Notes under the pieces: generated by a model | The model's database searches: none | Seen by the model: only the letters and a program-made list of their open reading frames with translations | Told to the model about the DNA's origin: nothing | Made by a program: the position numbers and the translations under genes | DNA from: Maribacter algarum (ex Lu et al. 2025) (nom. illeg.) | GTDB taxonomy: Bacteria; Bacteroidota; Bacteroidia; Flavobacteriales; Flavobacteriaceae | Direction: 5' to 3' | Assembly: GCA_947495915.1 (NCBI GenBank) | Contig: CANMAW010000003.1 | Coordinates: forward strand, 372,001 to 436,000 | Length of the DNA stretch: 64,000 bases | Shown here: in pieces, positions 1-8,409 of the stretch | Numbering within the stretch: position 1 is the stretch's first letter | Layout: every line of letters begins with the position of its first letter

Positions 1-1
1 T

Positions 2-520
2 GATAAAATTTACCACCTTTCTAAAATCAAACAAATATGCATTGATTATCGTTTACGATTTTTAGACTCTAAATACTTCAAAGGAGAAATTCCTATAGAG
101 GCAATAAACAAAATTAAAAGATTGGAAGAAGATCATCAAATTCAGCTCAAAGGTTTTAAAATCATTGCTCCTTCAAAACTGTTTCAATTAGAAGATAAAG
201 ATGACCCATTATTATTAGCTCCCATTGGTAACAACTACTATTACCTTATTCACAAATGGGGAGATGATCTACATCCATTTCGTAAAATGTTAATGTGGCC
301 ATTTAAAAATGTTGTTAATTTAATTGTGCTTATTTTATCATTAAGCTTTATGGCTACCCTGTTAATTCCGGAAAATCTTTTCTCAAAAACCAGCTCAAGC
401 TCACATTTTTGGGTGCTGTTTTTCTTTACTTTTAAATCAATGGTGGCAATTGCCATTTTCTACGGATTTGCTAAAGGAAAGAATTTCAACCCAGCGATTT
501 GGAATAGTAAATACTTTTAA
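2..520 (+). CDS. Conserved hypothetical membrane protein, 5' end outside window
   Basis: The reading frame is open from base 2 with no stop, so the TTG at 122 is probably not the start and the gene begins before the window. The visible part is about 172 residues. A soluble, charged N-terminal region is followed by two hydrophobic segments (around NVVNLIVLILSLSFMATLL and FWVLFFFTFKSMVAIAIFY), so the C-terminus probably sits in the inner membrane with a short loop between the helices. I do not recognise the family and propose no function. It converges with the lipoprotein gene on the other strand, only 24 bp away. Confidence 0.6.
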   Translation, partial: DKIYHLSKIKQICIDYRLRFLDSKYFKGEIPIEAINKIKRLEEDHQIQLKGFKIIAPSKLFQLEDKDDPLLLAPIGNNYYYLIHKWGDDLHPFRKMLMWPFKNVVNLIVLILSLSFMATLLIPENLFSKTSSSSHFWVLFFFTFKSMVAIAIFYGFAKGKNFNPAIWNSKYF

Positions 521-544
521 GCTTGGTTCTTGAGAACGCTATTA

Positions 545-1678
545 CTAATTGACCAATATCTCAAACGGAATTCCTTCTACATCGATATTATCTATCGCTG
601 TAACCTCGTTGCTGCTATTCAATTTAATTCGAAGCAAGCCACCTTGCATTGCTCCACTGATTTTCTCATAACCAACAAGAACAATGTTATTTTTACTGTC
701 GTAGTTAACGGCAGAAGTTGTCTTTATTTTGTATTCAAAATTCCTTTTTTCTTCAGATAATAAAGCATCATAAGTGTATAATACGACCAGATTGTTCTCA
801 AAATCATATGATGATGCTACTAATGGATACATACTGCTACTTCCCGGATCAGAAGGGTAGAAAAGAACACCAGCATCACTAAAGTTTCTTGAGTTTGAGT
901 AAGCGAATTTAGGCGCAGTTTCTTCTTCGTATTGCGTATACGTAATTGCAAAAGTTTCACTGTTAAGGTTTCCATGCAATTCATCATACCCAATTATAAT
1001 ATTGCCTTGTACATTTGTTATAATTCTACGGGCATCGTAGCCAAGGTCTTTTTCATGAACCAAGCTGTTAGTTGCAATATCAATTACTGAAAGCCCGTTT
1101 TCATCAGTTACTTGTTCATCTATGGTTAAAATGAATAATCTATTGTTTGCGATTGCAAAATCTATTGGTTTTTGATTTAAGCTAATATCGACAAACGCGC
1201 GCTCTTCTGAAGTCATGTCTATAACACGTAAGCCATATGTATCAGGGTTTGTACTGGTTAGGGTATACGATATATATATTGCTTGGTCTGTTTGCGCTAA
1301 TGCTGTAGCAGTTAATTCACATGTTTCTAAATCTTCAAAAACCGCAATCTCAGTAGTTGTTTCAGAATTGAAATCATGTTTTGTTATAAGTCCATCACAG
1401 TCCCCTCCTTGATGATATTGCAAAAACATCAACCCATCAGTATAGTGTAATTGCGGCTCAACTTTAGAATTAAGTGAAGTTTCTTTATCACTTAAGCTAA
1501 TAACATCTGAATTAGCATTAAAAAATTGCGTATTTAACATGCCCCCATTTTCCATAACAATGATGTAGTCAGCATCTATATTCTTTCCATCATCAATTGG
1601 AGGCGAAAGATCATCTGAAGTGTTACAACCAATTAAAACTGAAATACAAAGCAAAATGAAGATGTAGTAGGTTTTCAT
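545..1678 (-). CDS. Surface or periplasmic lipoprotein, beta-propeller-like
   Basis: An upstream start at 1741 is possible, but the ATG at 1678 gives a clean lipoprotein signal (MKTYYIFILLCISVLIGC, Cys at 18), so it is preferred. The mature part starts with an Asp/Ser-rich tether (NTSDDLSPPIDDGKN). It then shows repeated short strands with NRLFILTIDEQ- and GNIIIGYDE-like segments, typical of WD40/YVTN-like propellers, although no catalytic motif is visible. It lies 52 bp behind the ABC-F gene on the same strand and may be cotranscribed with it. Role unknown; a Bacteroidota lipoprotein exported by SPII is the safe statement. Confidence 0.65.
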   Translation of the reverse strand: MKTYYIFILLCISVLIGCNTSDDLSPPIDDGKNIDADYIIVMENGGMLNTQFFNANSDVISLSDKETSLNSKVEPQLHYTDGLMFLQYHQGGDCDGLITKHDFNSETTTEIAVFEDLETCELTATALAQTDQAIYISYTLTSTNPDTYGLRVIDMTSEERAFVDISLNQKPIDFAIANNRLFILTIDEQVTDENGLSVIDIATNSLVHEKDLGYDARRIITNVQGNIIIGYDELHGNLNSETFAITYTQYEEETAPKFAYSNSRNFSDAGVLFYPSDPGSSSMYPLVASSYDFENNLVVLYTYDALLSEEKRNFEYKIKTTSAVNYDSKNNIVLVGYEKISGAMQGGLLRIKLNSSNEVTAIDNIDVEGIPFEILVN

Positions 1679-1730
1679 CTGTTCGAATTTAAAAGTTAGT
1701 AAATAGGTAAGCGTTTGGGAACACTTAATA

Positions 1731-3359
1731 TCATACGGCAACTTCGTACATTTTTCGACGTTGTTCCTTTATTGATTGGTCTGACATGTATTCATCGAAC
1801 GTTAAATATCGGTCAATATTGCCTGATGGCGTTAATTCAATGATTCTATTCGCCACTGTTTGTGCGAATTCATGGTCATGTGTTGTAAAAAGTACAGTGC
1901 CTTTAAAATTCTTAAGTGAATTATTAAATGCGGTAATACTTTCTAAGTCTAAGTGATTGGTTGGCTCATCGAGCATAACAACATTAGCTCTTAACATCAT
2001 CATTCTACTAAGCATGCATCGAACTTTTTCGCCACCTGATAAAACCGTACATTTTTTAAGCGCTTCTTCACCACTGAAGAGCATTTTTCCTAAAAATCCT
2101 CTAATGTAGACTTCTTCCCTCTCTTCTTCAGTTTTTGCCCACTGACGAAGCCAATCTACAAGACTTATGTCTTGTTTAAAATAATCAGAATTGTCTGCAG
2201 GCAGATACGACTGGTTGGTAGTTACTCCCCATTTAAAATCGCCCGTATTTGCTTTCCTGTTATTATTGATTATTTCATAGAAAGCCGATGTTGCTCTTGA
2301 ATCCCTTGATATCACAGCAACCTTGTCTCCTTTAGCTAAATTTATATTTACTTTTTGAAACAAAAGATCACCATCTTCTGATACCGCAGATAAATTTTCG
2401 ATATTTAAAATTTGGTCTCCGGCCTCACGTTCTCTTTCAAAAATAATAGCAGGGTATCGACGACTTGATGGCTTAATATCATCAATCTTCAATTTAGAAA
2501 GCATTTTCTTTCTAGAAGTAGCTTGTTTACTTTTCGCAACGTTGGCACTAAAACGGGCAATAAATTCTTGCAATTCTTTTGCTTTTTCTTCTGCCTTTTT
2601 ATTCTGTTGCGCTCTTTGTCTAGCAGCCAATTGACTACTCTCATACCAAAACGTATAGTTACCTGAATAGTGATTTATTTTACCGAAATCTATATCAGAA
2701 ATATGTGTACATACAGCATCAAGAAAGTGTCTATCATGTGAAACCACAATCACCGTATTTTCATAATGCGCCAAAAAGTTCTCTAACCAATGAATAGTTT
2801 CATAATCTAAATCATTGGTAGGCTCATCCATTACTAAAACATCAGGACTACCAAATAGTGCCTGAGCAAGTAACACCCTTACTTTCAATTTAGAATCCAT
2901 TTCAGCCATGGTAGTGAAATGTAAATCTTCTGAAATTCCTAAGTTAGATAACATTGCAGCTGCCGAACTATCGGCATTCCAACCATCCATTTCTTCAAAT
3001 TGTACTTGAAGTTCTCCTATTTTATCAGCATTTTCATCAGTATAATCAGCGTAAAGAGCATCTATTTCAGTTTTCAAAGCAAACAAAGGCTTATTACCCA
3101 TAACCACAGTTTCTAAAACTGTACTTTCATCGTAGGCGTTATGTTCTTGCTCTAATACCGACATTCGCTTACCAGGCTCAAGATGAACATGCCCTGAAGT
3201 TGGATCTTGCTTACCTGATAAAATTTTCAAAAAGGTAGATTTTCCAGCACCATTGGCACCAATTACACCATAACAGTTTCCTTGAGTAAACGATACGTTT
3301 ACTTCATCAAATAATACTCTTTTACCAAACTGAACTGATAGATTAGATACCGACAACAT
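1731..3359 (-). CDS. ABC-F family ATPase, YbiT-like, with degenerate second Walker A
   Basis: This 542-residue cytoplasmic protein has two ABC domains and no membrane segments, as in ribosome-associated ABC-F proteins. Overall pattern, length and linker are closest to E. coli YbiT. NBD1 has Walker A GANGAGKST (34-42) and Walker B/Glu VLVMDEP (Glu179), but MAEMD stands where LSGGQ is expected (151-155). NBD2 has the signature LSGGE (440-444) and VVMLDEP (Glu465), but its P-loop reads SRDSRATS (351-358) and lacks the GxxxxGKS residues. The basic linker, about 240-300, fits the ribosome-binding arm. Likely role: translation factor or ribosome protection; resistance is not implied. A promoter lies immediately upstream. 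Confidence 0.88.
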   Translation of the reverse strand: MLSVSNLSVQFGKRVLFDEVNVSFTQGNCYGVIGANGAGKSTFLKILSGKQDPTSGHVHLEPGKRMSVLEQEHNAYDESTVLETVVMGNKPLFALKTEIDALYADYTDENADKIGELQVQFEEMDGWNADSSAAAMLSNLGISEDLHFTTMAEMDSKLKVRVLLAQALFGSPDVLVMDEPTNDLDYETIHWLENFLAHYENTVIVVSHDRHFLDAVCTHISDIDFGKINHYSGNYTFWYESSQLAARQRAQQNKKAEEKAKELQEFIARFSANVAKSKQATSRKKMLSKLKIDDIKPSSRRYPAIIFEREREAGDQILNIENLSAVSEDGDLLFQKVNINLAKGDKVAVISRDSRATSAFYEIINNNRKANTGDFKWGVTTNQSYLPADNSDYFKQDISLVDWLRQWAKTEEEREEVYIRGFLGKMLFSGEEALKKCTVLSGGEKVRCMLSRMMMLRANVVMLDEPTNHLDLESITAFNNSLKNFKGTVLFTTHDHEFAQTVANRIIELTPSGNIDRYLTFDEYMSDQSIKEQRRKMYEVAV

Positions 3360-3383
3360 AGATTAACTTCTTTAAATTTCGTG

Positions 3384-3411
3384 CAAAAATAGCTAATTTA
3401 AAGTAGTCCAA
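3384..3411 (-). promoter_or_regulatory. Bacteroidota housekeeping promoter of the ABC-F gene
   Basis: On the minus strand there is TTG (3411-3409), a 17-nt spacer and TATTTTTG (3391-3384), matching the flavobacterial -33 TTG / -7 TAnnTTTG pattern. Transcription would start near 3377, leaving a leader of about 18 nt before the ATG at 3359. Confidence 0.6.
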
Positions 3412-3541
3412 CCAATAATCTCATAATACTTGTTTTTTAACGAAATGTAGTGGTTAGCTATATAATTTTTAACGCGGTATTAACAACGATGCACATACGG
3501 GTTTAGTAGATTTGTACGTTAAATAGCTGATAATTTCTTGT

Positions 3542-4942
3542 ATGAATAGAAATCTATTTTATCTATTTCTTCTAATTTTAGCCAGTTGTGGCAAAGGAGT
3601 GTTAGAGTCCCCCAAAGTGTTTTTTGCTGGTGAAATTGTTAACCCCACCAGCGAATATGTTGTTTTATTGAAAGACGATATAAAAATAGATTCGGTTAAA
3701 CTTGATGCCAATAACAGGTTTTCGTTCGAATTAGATTCTGTCACTAACGGGCTTCACAATTTTAGTCATGCTCCAGAATACCAATATATTTATTTAGAGC
3801 AAGGTGATAGTATTCAAATTCGTTTGAATACTATGGATTTTGATGAATCATTGGTGTTTACGGGTGATAATGACCAGATTAACAACTTCTTGATTAGTAT
3901 ATTTCTTTCAAATGAGGAAGAGGAAAAAAAGATTAGATCTACTTATTTTAAGTTAGACCCAGCTGCATTTGAACATAAAATTGAAGAGTTAAGATCAGAA
4001 AAACTAAATACATTGAAGCAATTAACTCATGAAGGAGAAATTTCTTCAGAGGCGTTGCACTTAGCAGAAATAAGTATTAATTATACGTATTATAATTACA
4101 AAGAAGTATACCCTTTTGAACATCGCAAACGTACGGGTAATAAGTTGAAGTCAGACTTGACAAAAGATTTTTATGCGTATCGCAAAGATTTGAATTTCAA
4201 CAAAGAACACCTCACTTACTTAAAACCATACTACAACTTTGTAAAATCTCATTTTAAGAATATTTCATATTTCGGATGTGAGAAACAATGTGGTGTTGAA
4301 GATGAAAAAGTAATCAATCAACTACATTTTAATCGGCATAAACTTAGCTTAATAGATAGTTTAGTTGAGGAGAAAAACTTAAAGGATAATTTATTCAGAA
4401 ACGTTGCCATGGAGTATCTTTTAAAGGGTGCTGACACTGAAAAAAATAATGAAATTTTCATAAACGACTTTTTAATAAGGTCTCAGAATAACAAGCATAT
4501 TGGTGAAATTAAAGAGCTTTATGAAGGTATTCGAAATATGCAACCCCAGAAGGAGATTCCAAATCTATTGGTCACTGATATGGAGGGTAATAAAGTTTCA
4601 TTGATAGATATTGCCAAAAACAAAAAAGTAGCTTTCTATTTTTGGTCTGGAGAAAACCGAGGTGGAAATAAAAGATATTTTAAAGACGTAGTCAAACGAG
4701 CTAATAATTTAGCAAGCACAAATAAAGATTATGTGTTTATAGGGATCAATTACAAAACAGACGCTGCAACTTGGAAGGGAATGATTGAAAATTCTAACCT
4801 TGACAAACAATATCAATTTAAGGCCGAAGATTTTGATGAACTAGCTAAAACATTAATCTTTCACCAACGTAATAAATGTATTATTACTGATGATGCTAAA
4901 ATAGTAGATGGGTTTACTACCATGTGGGCTGCTAATTTATGA
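3542..4942 (+). CDS. Lipoprotein with C-terminal thioredoxin-like fold lacking CxxC
   Basis: This 466-residue protein has an SPII signal (MNRNLFYLFLLILASC). An N-terminal beta-rich region (about 25-110) resembles the DUF4369-like domain in front of many Bacteroidota TlpA proteins, and a charged helical middle follows. The C-terminal 115 residues have the AhpC/TlpA layout (IPNLLVTDMEGNKVSL, then VAFYFW). Where TlpA has WCxxC, this protein has W368-SGEN, so no redox cysteines are present and disulfide chemistry is unlikely. It may serve as a binding scaffold. A TAGATTTG -7-like element lies at 3507-3514. The next gene is convergent, behind a shared terminator. Confidence 0.7.
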   Translation: MNRNLFYLFLLILASCGKGVLESPKVFFAGEIVNPTSEYVVLLKDDIKIDSVKLDANNRFSFELDSVTNGLHNFSHAPEYQYIYLEQGDSIQIRLNTMDFDESLVFTGDNDQINNFLISIFLSNEEEEKKIRSTYFKLDPAAFEHKIEELRSEKLNTLKQLTHEGEISSEALHLAEISINYTYYNYKEVYPFEHRKRTGNKLKSDLTKDFYAYRKDLNFNKEHLTYLKPYYNFVKSHFKNISYFGCEKQCGVEDEKVINQLHFNRHKLSLIDSLVEEKNLKDNLFRNVAMEYLLKGADTEKNNEIFINDFLIRSQNNKHIGEIKELYEGIRNMQPQKEIPNLLVTDMEGNKVSLIDIAKNKKVAFYFWSGENRGGNKRYFKDVVKRANNLASTNKDYVFIGINYKTDAATWKGMIENSNLDKQYQFKAEDFDELAKTLIFHQRNKCIITDDAKIVDGFTTMWAANL

Positions 4943-4964
4943 TATGATCAAAATAAGCAATTAT

Positions 4965-5010
4965 GAACATAAAAAAACCTAGCAAATAATTGCTAGGTTT
5001 TTTTATGTTC
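4965..5010. terminator. Bidirectional terminator with perfect 21-bp arms
   Basis: The left arm GAACAT-A7-CCTAGCAA (4965-4985) and right arm TTGCTAGG-T7-ATGTTC (4990-5010) pair perfectly around an ATAA loop. With A7 and T7 flanking the GC-rich core it works on both strands, between convergent genes ending at 4942 and 5025. Confidence 0.9.
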
Positions 5011-5024
5011 ATATTAGAAATTCT

Positions 5025-5678
5025 TTAATTTCCTTTTTTGTAATCAGCTAAAAACTTTGCCAATCCAATATCAGTTAAAGGATGTTTCAACAAGCCTTCA
5101 ATAGAAGATAAAGGTCCGGTCATTACATCTGCTCCAAGCTTTGCACAATCAATAACGTGCATCGTATGACGAACTGAAGCTGCTAATATTTGAGTTTCAA
5201 AAGCGTAATTATCATATACATGACGAATTTCTGCAATTAAATTCAACCCATCGGTTGAAATATCATCAAGTCTACCTATGAAAGGTGAAACATATGTAGC
5301 ACCTGCTTTTGCTGCCAAAAGTGCCTGCCCTACAGAAAAAACTAATGTGCAATTTGTTCGAATACCTTTATCTGAAAAATACTTTAAAGCCTTAACTCCG
5401 TCTTTTATCATCGGTACTTTAACTACAATTTGCTCGTGAAGATCTACCAACTCCTCCCCTTCTTTTATCATTCCTTCAAAATCAGTAGAAATAACTTCAG
5501 CAGAAACATCACCTTCAACGATATCACAGATATCAACATAATGTTTTAAAATGTTATTTCTTCCTGTAATTCCTTCTTTAGCCATTAAAGAAGGGTTTGT
5601 TGTTACTCCGTCAAGTACACCCAAAGCCTGTGCTTCACGTATTTGATCTAAATTAGCGGTATCAATAAAAAACTTCAT
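5025..5678 (-). CDS. tal: Transaldolase / fructose-6-phosphate aldolase family protein
   Basis: This 217-residue protein belongs to the small TAL/FSA class I aldolase family ([19 protein letters not shown]). The Schiff-base lysine is K87 in IVVKVP, and [12 protein letters not shown] is present. The E. coli FsaA active site uses a Gln where this protein has Glu (SAEV, residue 61) and a Tyr where it has Phe (VSPF). Both residues are those of true transaldolases, so transfer of dihydroxyacetone between sugar phosphates in the pentose phosphate pathway is more likely than F6P cleavage, although automatic annotation often says fsa. Cytoplasmic, with a monocistronic-looking layout. Confidence 0.88.
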   Translation of the reverse strand: MKFFIDTANLDQIREAQALGVLDGVTTNPSLMAKEGITGRNNILKHYVDICDIVEGDVSAEVISTDFEGMIKEGEELVDLHEQIVVKVPMIKDGVKALKYFSDKGIRTNCTLVFSVGQALLAAKAGATYVSPFIGRLDDISTDGLNLIAEIRHVYDNYAFETQILAASVRHTMHVIDCAKLGADVMTGPLSSIEGLLKHPLTDIGLAKFLADYKKGN

Positions 5679-5742
5679 GCGTTTTACGTTTATTTTTGAT
5701 TAAATTTTTTCTTTTTATGGATGCTGATTCTCCATGCTAAAA

Positions 5743-6552
5743 TTACAACTTATAATGGTTTAACAATAGTTTCTCAAACACTTTATCTGGTAAGTATTTT
5801 TTTAGCTTAATAGAAAACTTTTGCATAAAAGTACCGACTCGGTAATGTGGTTTAGGATTTGCTGTGTTGATAATCTTTAAAACCATTTTTGCTACAAGTA
5901 TAGGATCATCACCTTCATGAACACCTTCGTTGATTAAATCAAGCGTATTGCTATAGGCATCTTTATAAGGAGAATTTTCAAATACCTCAGCATGATATCT
6001 ACCTGCCGCTATATTTGTTGCAAAGTCTCCTGGTGCAAGACTCACTATTTTAACACCAAACTGTTTAGTTTCCATACGTAGCGTTTCTGTAACTAAATCT
6101 AGTGCGCCTTTTGTTGCCGAATAGATTCCTCTAAAAGGTAATCCCATATAACCAGCAATTGAAGTAATATTAATAATCAAACCACTACCCTGCTTACGCA
6201 TCTGCGGCAAAACTGCTTTGCTAACATGAATTGGGCCATTAAAATTAGTATCAAAAACCTTAGTTATTTCTTCATAGGGTGTTTCTTCAACAGGGCCGGT
6301 TATGCCAATTCCTGCATTATTAATTAATATATCTAAATTTCCCTGTTGAGCTATAATCAATTCGATAGCATTATGAATAGTTACAGGTTTAGTTACATCC
6401 ATTTCTAAAAGTTCAAAACCCCAATCATCGTTGGTTTTGTTTAAACTTCTAGTGGTACCATAAACGATATATCCTTTTGATTTTAAATAAAGAGCAATAG
6501 ACTTGCCAATTCCAGATGAACCTCCGGTAATAAGTACAACTTTAGACTTCAT
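5743..6552 (-). CDS. Short-chain dehydrogenase/reductase
   Basis: The ATG at 6552 gives MKSKVVLITGGSSGIGK; the frame opens upstream at 6630, but those extra residues would run almost to the SRP RNA terminator and look spurious. The 269-residue protein is a classical SDR: Rossmann TGGSSGIG for NAD(P), NNAGIG, catalytic Ser in NITSIAGYMG and YSATK (YxxxK). The tail (YRVGTFMQKFSIKLKKYLPDKVFEKLL) resembles SDRs acting on lipids or retinol-like substrates, but the substrate cannot be read. It follows the SRP RNA on the same strand. Confidence 0.85.
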   Translation of the reverse strand: MKSKVVLITGGSSGIGKSIALYLKSKGYIVYGTTRSLNKTNDDWGFELLEMDVTKPVTIHNAIELIIAQQGNLDILINNAGIGITGPVEETPYEEITKVFDTNFNGPIHVSKAVLPQMRKQGSGLIINITSIAGYMGLPFRGIYSATKGALDLVTETLRMETKQFGVKIVSLAPGDFATNIAAGRYHAEVFENSPYKDAYSNTLDLINEGVHEGDDPILVAKMVLKIINTANPKPHYRVGTFMQKFSIKLKKYLPDKVFEKLLLNHYKL

Positions 6553-6628
6553 ATTACTGGCAAAGTTAATAATAAAACTCTGTTTGACGGGTAATGATGT
6601 TCGGCAAGGAAATTTGACTTTTGGGCAC

Positions 6629-6635
6629 AAAAAAA
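6629..6635 (-). terminator. T-run ending the SRP RNA
   Basis: Seven A's on the plus strand give seven U's directly after the closing GGCAAG/CTTGCC helix of the SRP RNA, forming an intrinsic terminator. Confidence 0.7.
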
Positions 6636-6729
6636 GGCAAGCTACCTACATCGCACCGCTACAACCATATACCCTTGCTGCGTTCCCACCCTGGGGGATT
6701 CTACAGGAGCTGGTCGTGTAGGACTTGCC
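6636..6729 (-). ncRNA. ffs: Signal recognition particle RNA, small bacterial type (4.5S)
   Basis: The minus strand reads GGCAAGTCCTACACGACC at the 5' end, CCCAGGGTGGGAACGCAGC in the apical part and CGATGTAGGTAGCTTGCC at the 3' end. The ends pair (GGCAAG/CTTGCC, CCTACA/TGTAGG), giving a single long hairpin of about 94 nt. GGGAACGCAGCAAGGG is the symmetric and asymmetric loop pair recognised by the Ffh M domain. The RNA guides cotranslational targeting to the inner membrane. A predicted 72-residue plus-strand reading frame over this locus is therefore spurious. Confidence 0.93.
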
Positions 6730-6734
6730 AAATG

Positions 6735-6742
6735 CAAATATA
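6735..6742 (-). promoter_or_regulatory. -7 element of the SRP RNA gene
   Basis: The minus strand reads TATATTTG, an exact TAnnTTTG match. Transcription about six bases on would begin at or beside G6729, the first base of the RNA helix. No good -33 element was seen. Confidence 0.55.
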
Positions 6743-6787
6743 CAACCTTTCTATACTTTCTATCATAATTTATTCTCAAAAAATGTC

Positions 6788-6815
6788 TTGAGTTCACTTG
6801 TACGTGCTATTTTTG
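6788..6815 (+). promoter_or_regulatory. Promoter of the glutaminyl cyclase gene
   Basis: TTG (6788-6790), a 17-nt spacer and TATTTTTG (6808-6815) match the flavobacterial consensus. The expected start is near 6822, about 60-85 nt before the gene. Confidence 0.6.
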
Positions 6816-6884
6816 CGACAACACTTTCAATGTGAAGGTTTTAGTATGTAACTATTTAAAAAAGATTGTTGAAAAACAATCGCA

Positions 6885-7955
6885 ATGACAAAACAATCTA
6901 CTCAAATGATTAAATTTTTTACCTTTTCATCGCTATTAGTCTTCTTTTTAGCCTGCGGTGATAGCCAAGTTAACCCCAACGATTTATTTTCAATATCAAT
7001 TGAAGAAAACAAAAATCAATTTCAACAAAATGACGCCGTTGAAATTCATATAACAGACAAAAATAATAAGCAAATAGAAAAGGTAACCTATAGCATTGAT
7101 GGGGTAGTTCTTCCTGTTAGCGATGATAAGATTACTGTAAACATAAATAGTCTTGGTAACAAAACTTTGAAAGCCAAGGTCGATTATGACAATACATCGG
7201 TTGAACTTACCAAAAAGATAAAAGTTCTTTCATCTAAAACGCCCGAAATTTACACGTACGAAATACTAAACACCTACCCTCATGACAATCGTGCCTACAC
7301 CCAAGGTTTAGAATTTCACCAAGACACCCTTTATGAAAGCACGGGAAAAAAAGGACGATCTTCATTACGTAAGGTCGATTACAAAACAGGTAAAGTGTTG
7401 AAGCAAATTGATCTTGACAACACTATTTTTGGAGAAGGAATGACTATTTTAAACGGAAAAATTTATCAATTAACATGGCAAAGTGGCATTGGGTATGTTT
7501 ATGATTTAAAATCCTTTGAAAAGATTGATACATTTCAATATGGTGAAAGTAAAGAAGGTTGGGGTTTAGCCAATGATGGTGAAAAAATTTTTAAAAGTGA
7601 CGGCACCGAAAACATTTGGTTTTTAAATCCAGATACTATGATAGAAGAAGGTCATACGCAGACTGTAACTAACAAATCAGTATTCAACAAGGCCAATGAA
7701 TTAGAATATGTGGATGGAAAATTATATGCCAACGTTTATCAACTCCCTAGTGTTATGATTATAGATGCTATTAGCGGTGCCATAGAAGGTGTTGTTAATT
7801 TTAAAGGATTAAGTGACAGAGTTACCAAAGGTGACAATTGGCATGATTCTGATAATGTGTTGAACGGAATTGCCTATCATCCTACTAAGAAAACCTTTTT
7901 TGTTACTGGCAAGGATTGGGATAAATTATTTGAAATTAAGATTATTAAAAAATAG
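6885..7955 (+). CDS. Glutaminyl-peptide cyclotransferase (plant/bacterial type), lipoprotein
   Basis: The protein is predicted to turn N-terminal Gln into pyroglutamate on exported proteins. The signal ends in FFLACG. An internal ATG at 6906 (MIKFFTFSSLLVFFLAC) gives a shorter, equally good signal, so the start is ambiguous. Residues 35-110 form a small Ig-like domain (IEKVTYSIDG). Residues 120-356 match the five-bladed propeller glutamine cyclotransferase family (NTYPHDNRAYTQGLEF, LYESTGKKGRSSL, EGMTILNGKIYQLTW, ELEYVDGKLYANVY, NGIAYHPTKKTFFVTGK). The next gene starts 12 bp on and may be cotranscribed. Confidence 0.85.
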   Translation: MTKQSTQMIKFFTFSSLLVFFLACGDSQVNPNDLFSISIEENKNQFQQNDAVEIHITDKNNKQIEKVTYSIDGVVLPVSDDKITVNINSLGNKTLKAKVDYDNTSVELTKKIKVLSSKTPEIYTYEILNTYPHDNRAYTQGLEFHQDTLYESTGKKGRSSLRKVDYKTGKVLKQIDLDNTIFGEGMTILNGKIYQLTWQSGIGYVYDLKSFEKIDTFQYGESKEGWGLANDGEKIFKSDGTENIWFLNPDTMIEEGHTQTVTNKSVFNKANELEYVDGKLYANVYQLPSVMIIDAISGAIEGVVNFKGLSDRVTKGDNWHDSDNVLNGIAYHPTKKTFFVTGKDWDKLFEIKIIKK

Positions 7956-7967
7956 CACCTAAAATAC

Positions 7968-8357
7968 ATGCAAATATTTGAGCTTACACGTATCGTTGTT
8001 CAAGATGACTTAGATGAGCTTGACCACGTAAATAATGTTCGCTACGTACAGTGGATTCAAGATATTTCAAAAGAACATTGGGTATCGAAAGCTTCTGAAG
8101 AGATACGAAGTCAAGTACTTTGGGTAGTAATGAATCATAATATTACTTACAAAAATGCAGCTAAATTAAACGATCAAATAAAGATCTCTACCCATATAGC
8201 TTCGAGCCGTGGGGCAACATCGCTTCGTGTTGTAGAAATGCATAACGCTAAAACAAAACAACTTTTATTACGTTCAAAAACAGAGTGGTGCTTATTAAAT
8301 GCTAAAACATTAAAACCAACTAGAATTTCTGAAGATGTAAAACGTATTTTTAGTTGA
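7968..8357 (+). CDS. Acyl-CoA thioesterase, hotdog (4HBT) fold
   Basis: This 129-residue cytoplasmic protein has the 4-hydroxybenzoyl-CoA thioesterase/FatA-like hotdog pattern. It has an early Asp-His pair (DLDELDHVNNVRYVQWI, the usual active-site neighbourhood) and the hotdog helix KEHW. Two strands follow (LWVVMNHNITYKNAAKLNDQIKI; ATSLRVVEMHN). Likely reaction: hydrolysis of an acyl-CoA thioester; chain specificity is unknown. Length is normal for the family. It sits 12 bp behind the glutaminyl cyclase gene. Confidence 0.8.
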   Translation: MQIFELTRIVVQDDLDELDHVNNVRYVQWIQDISKEHWVSKASEEIRSQVLWVVMNHNITYKNAAKLNDQIKISTHIASSRGATSLRVVEMHNAKTKQLLLRSKTEWCLLNAKTLKPTRISEDVKRIFS

Positions 8358-8409
8358 GTTAATAGCAAAAGACTAGATAAAAATAGTTTTTCAAGATGAG
8401 ATAATTTAA

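Noticed and set aside
6503-6721. 72-residue plus-strand reading frame
   Set aside because: It lies over the SRP RNA and the SDR start on the other strand; the RNA structure explains the sequence.
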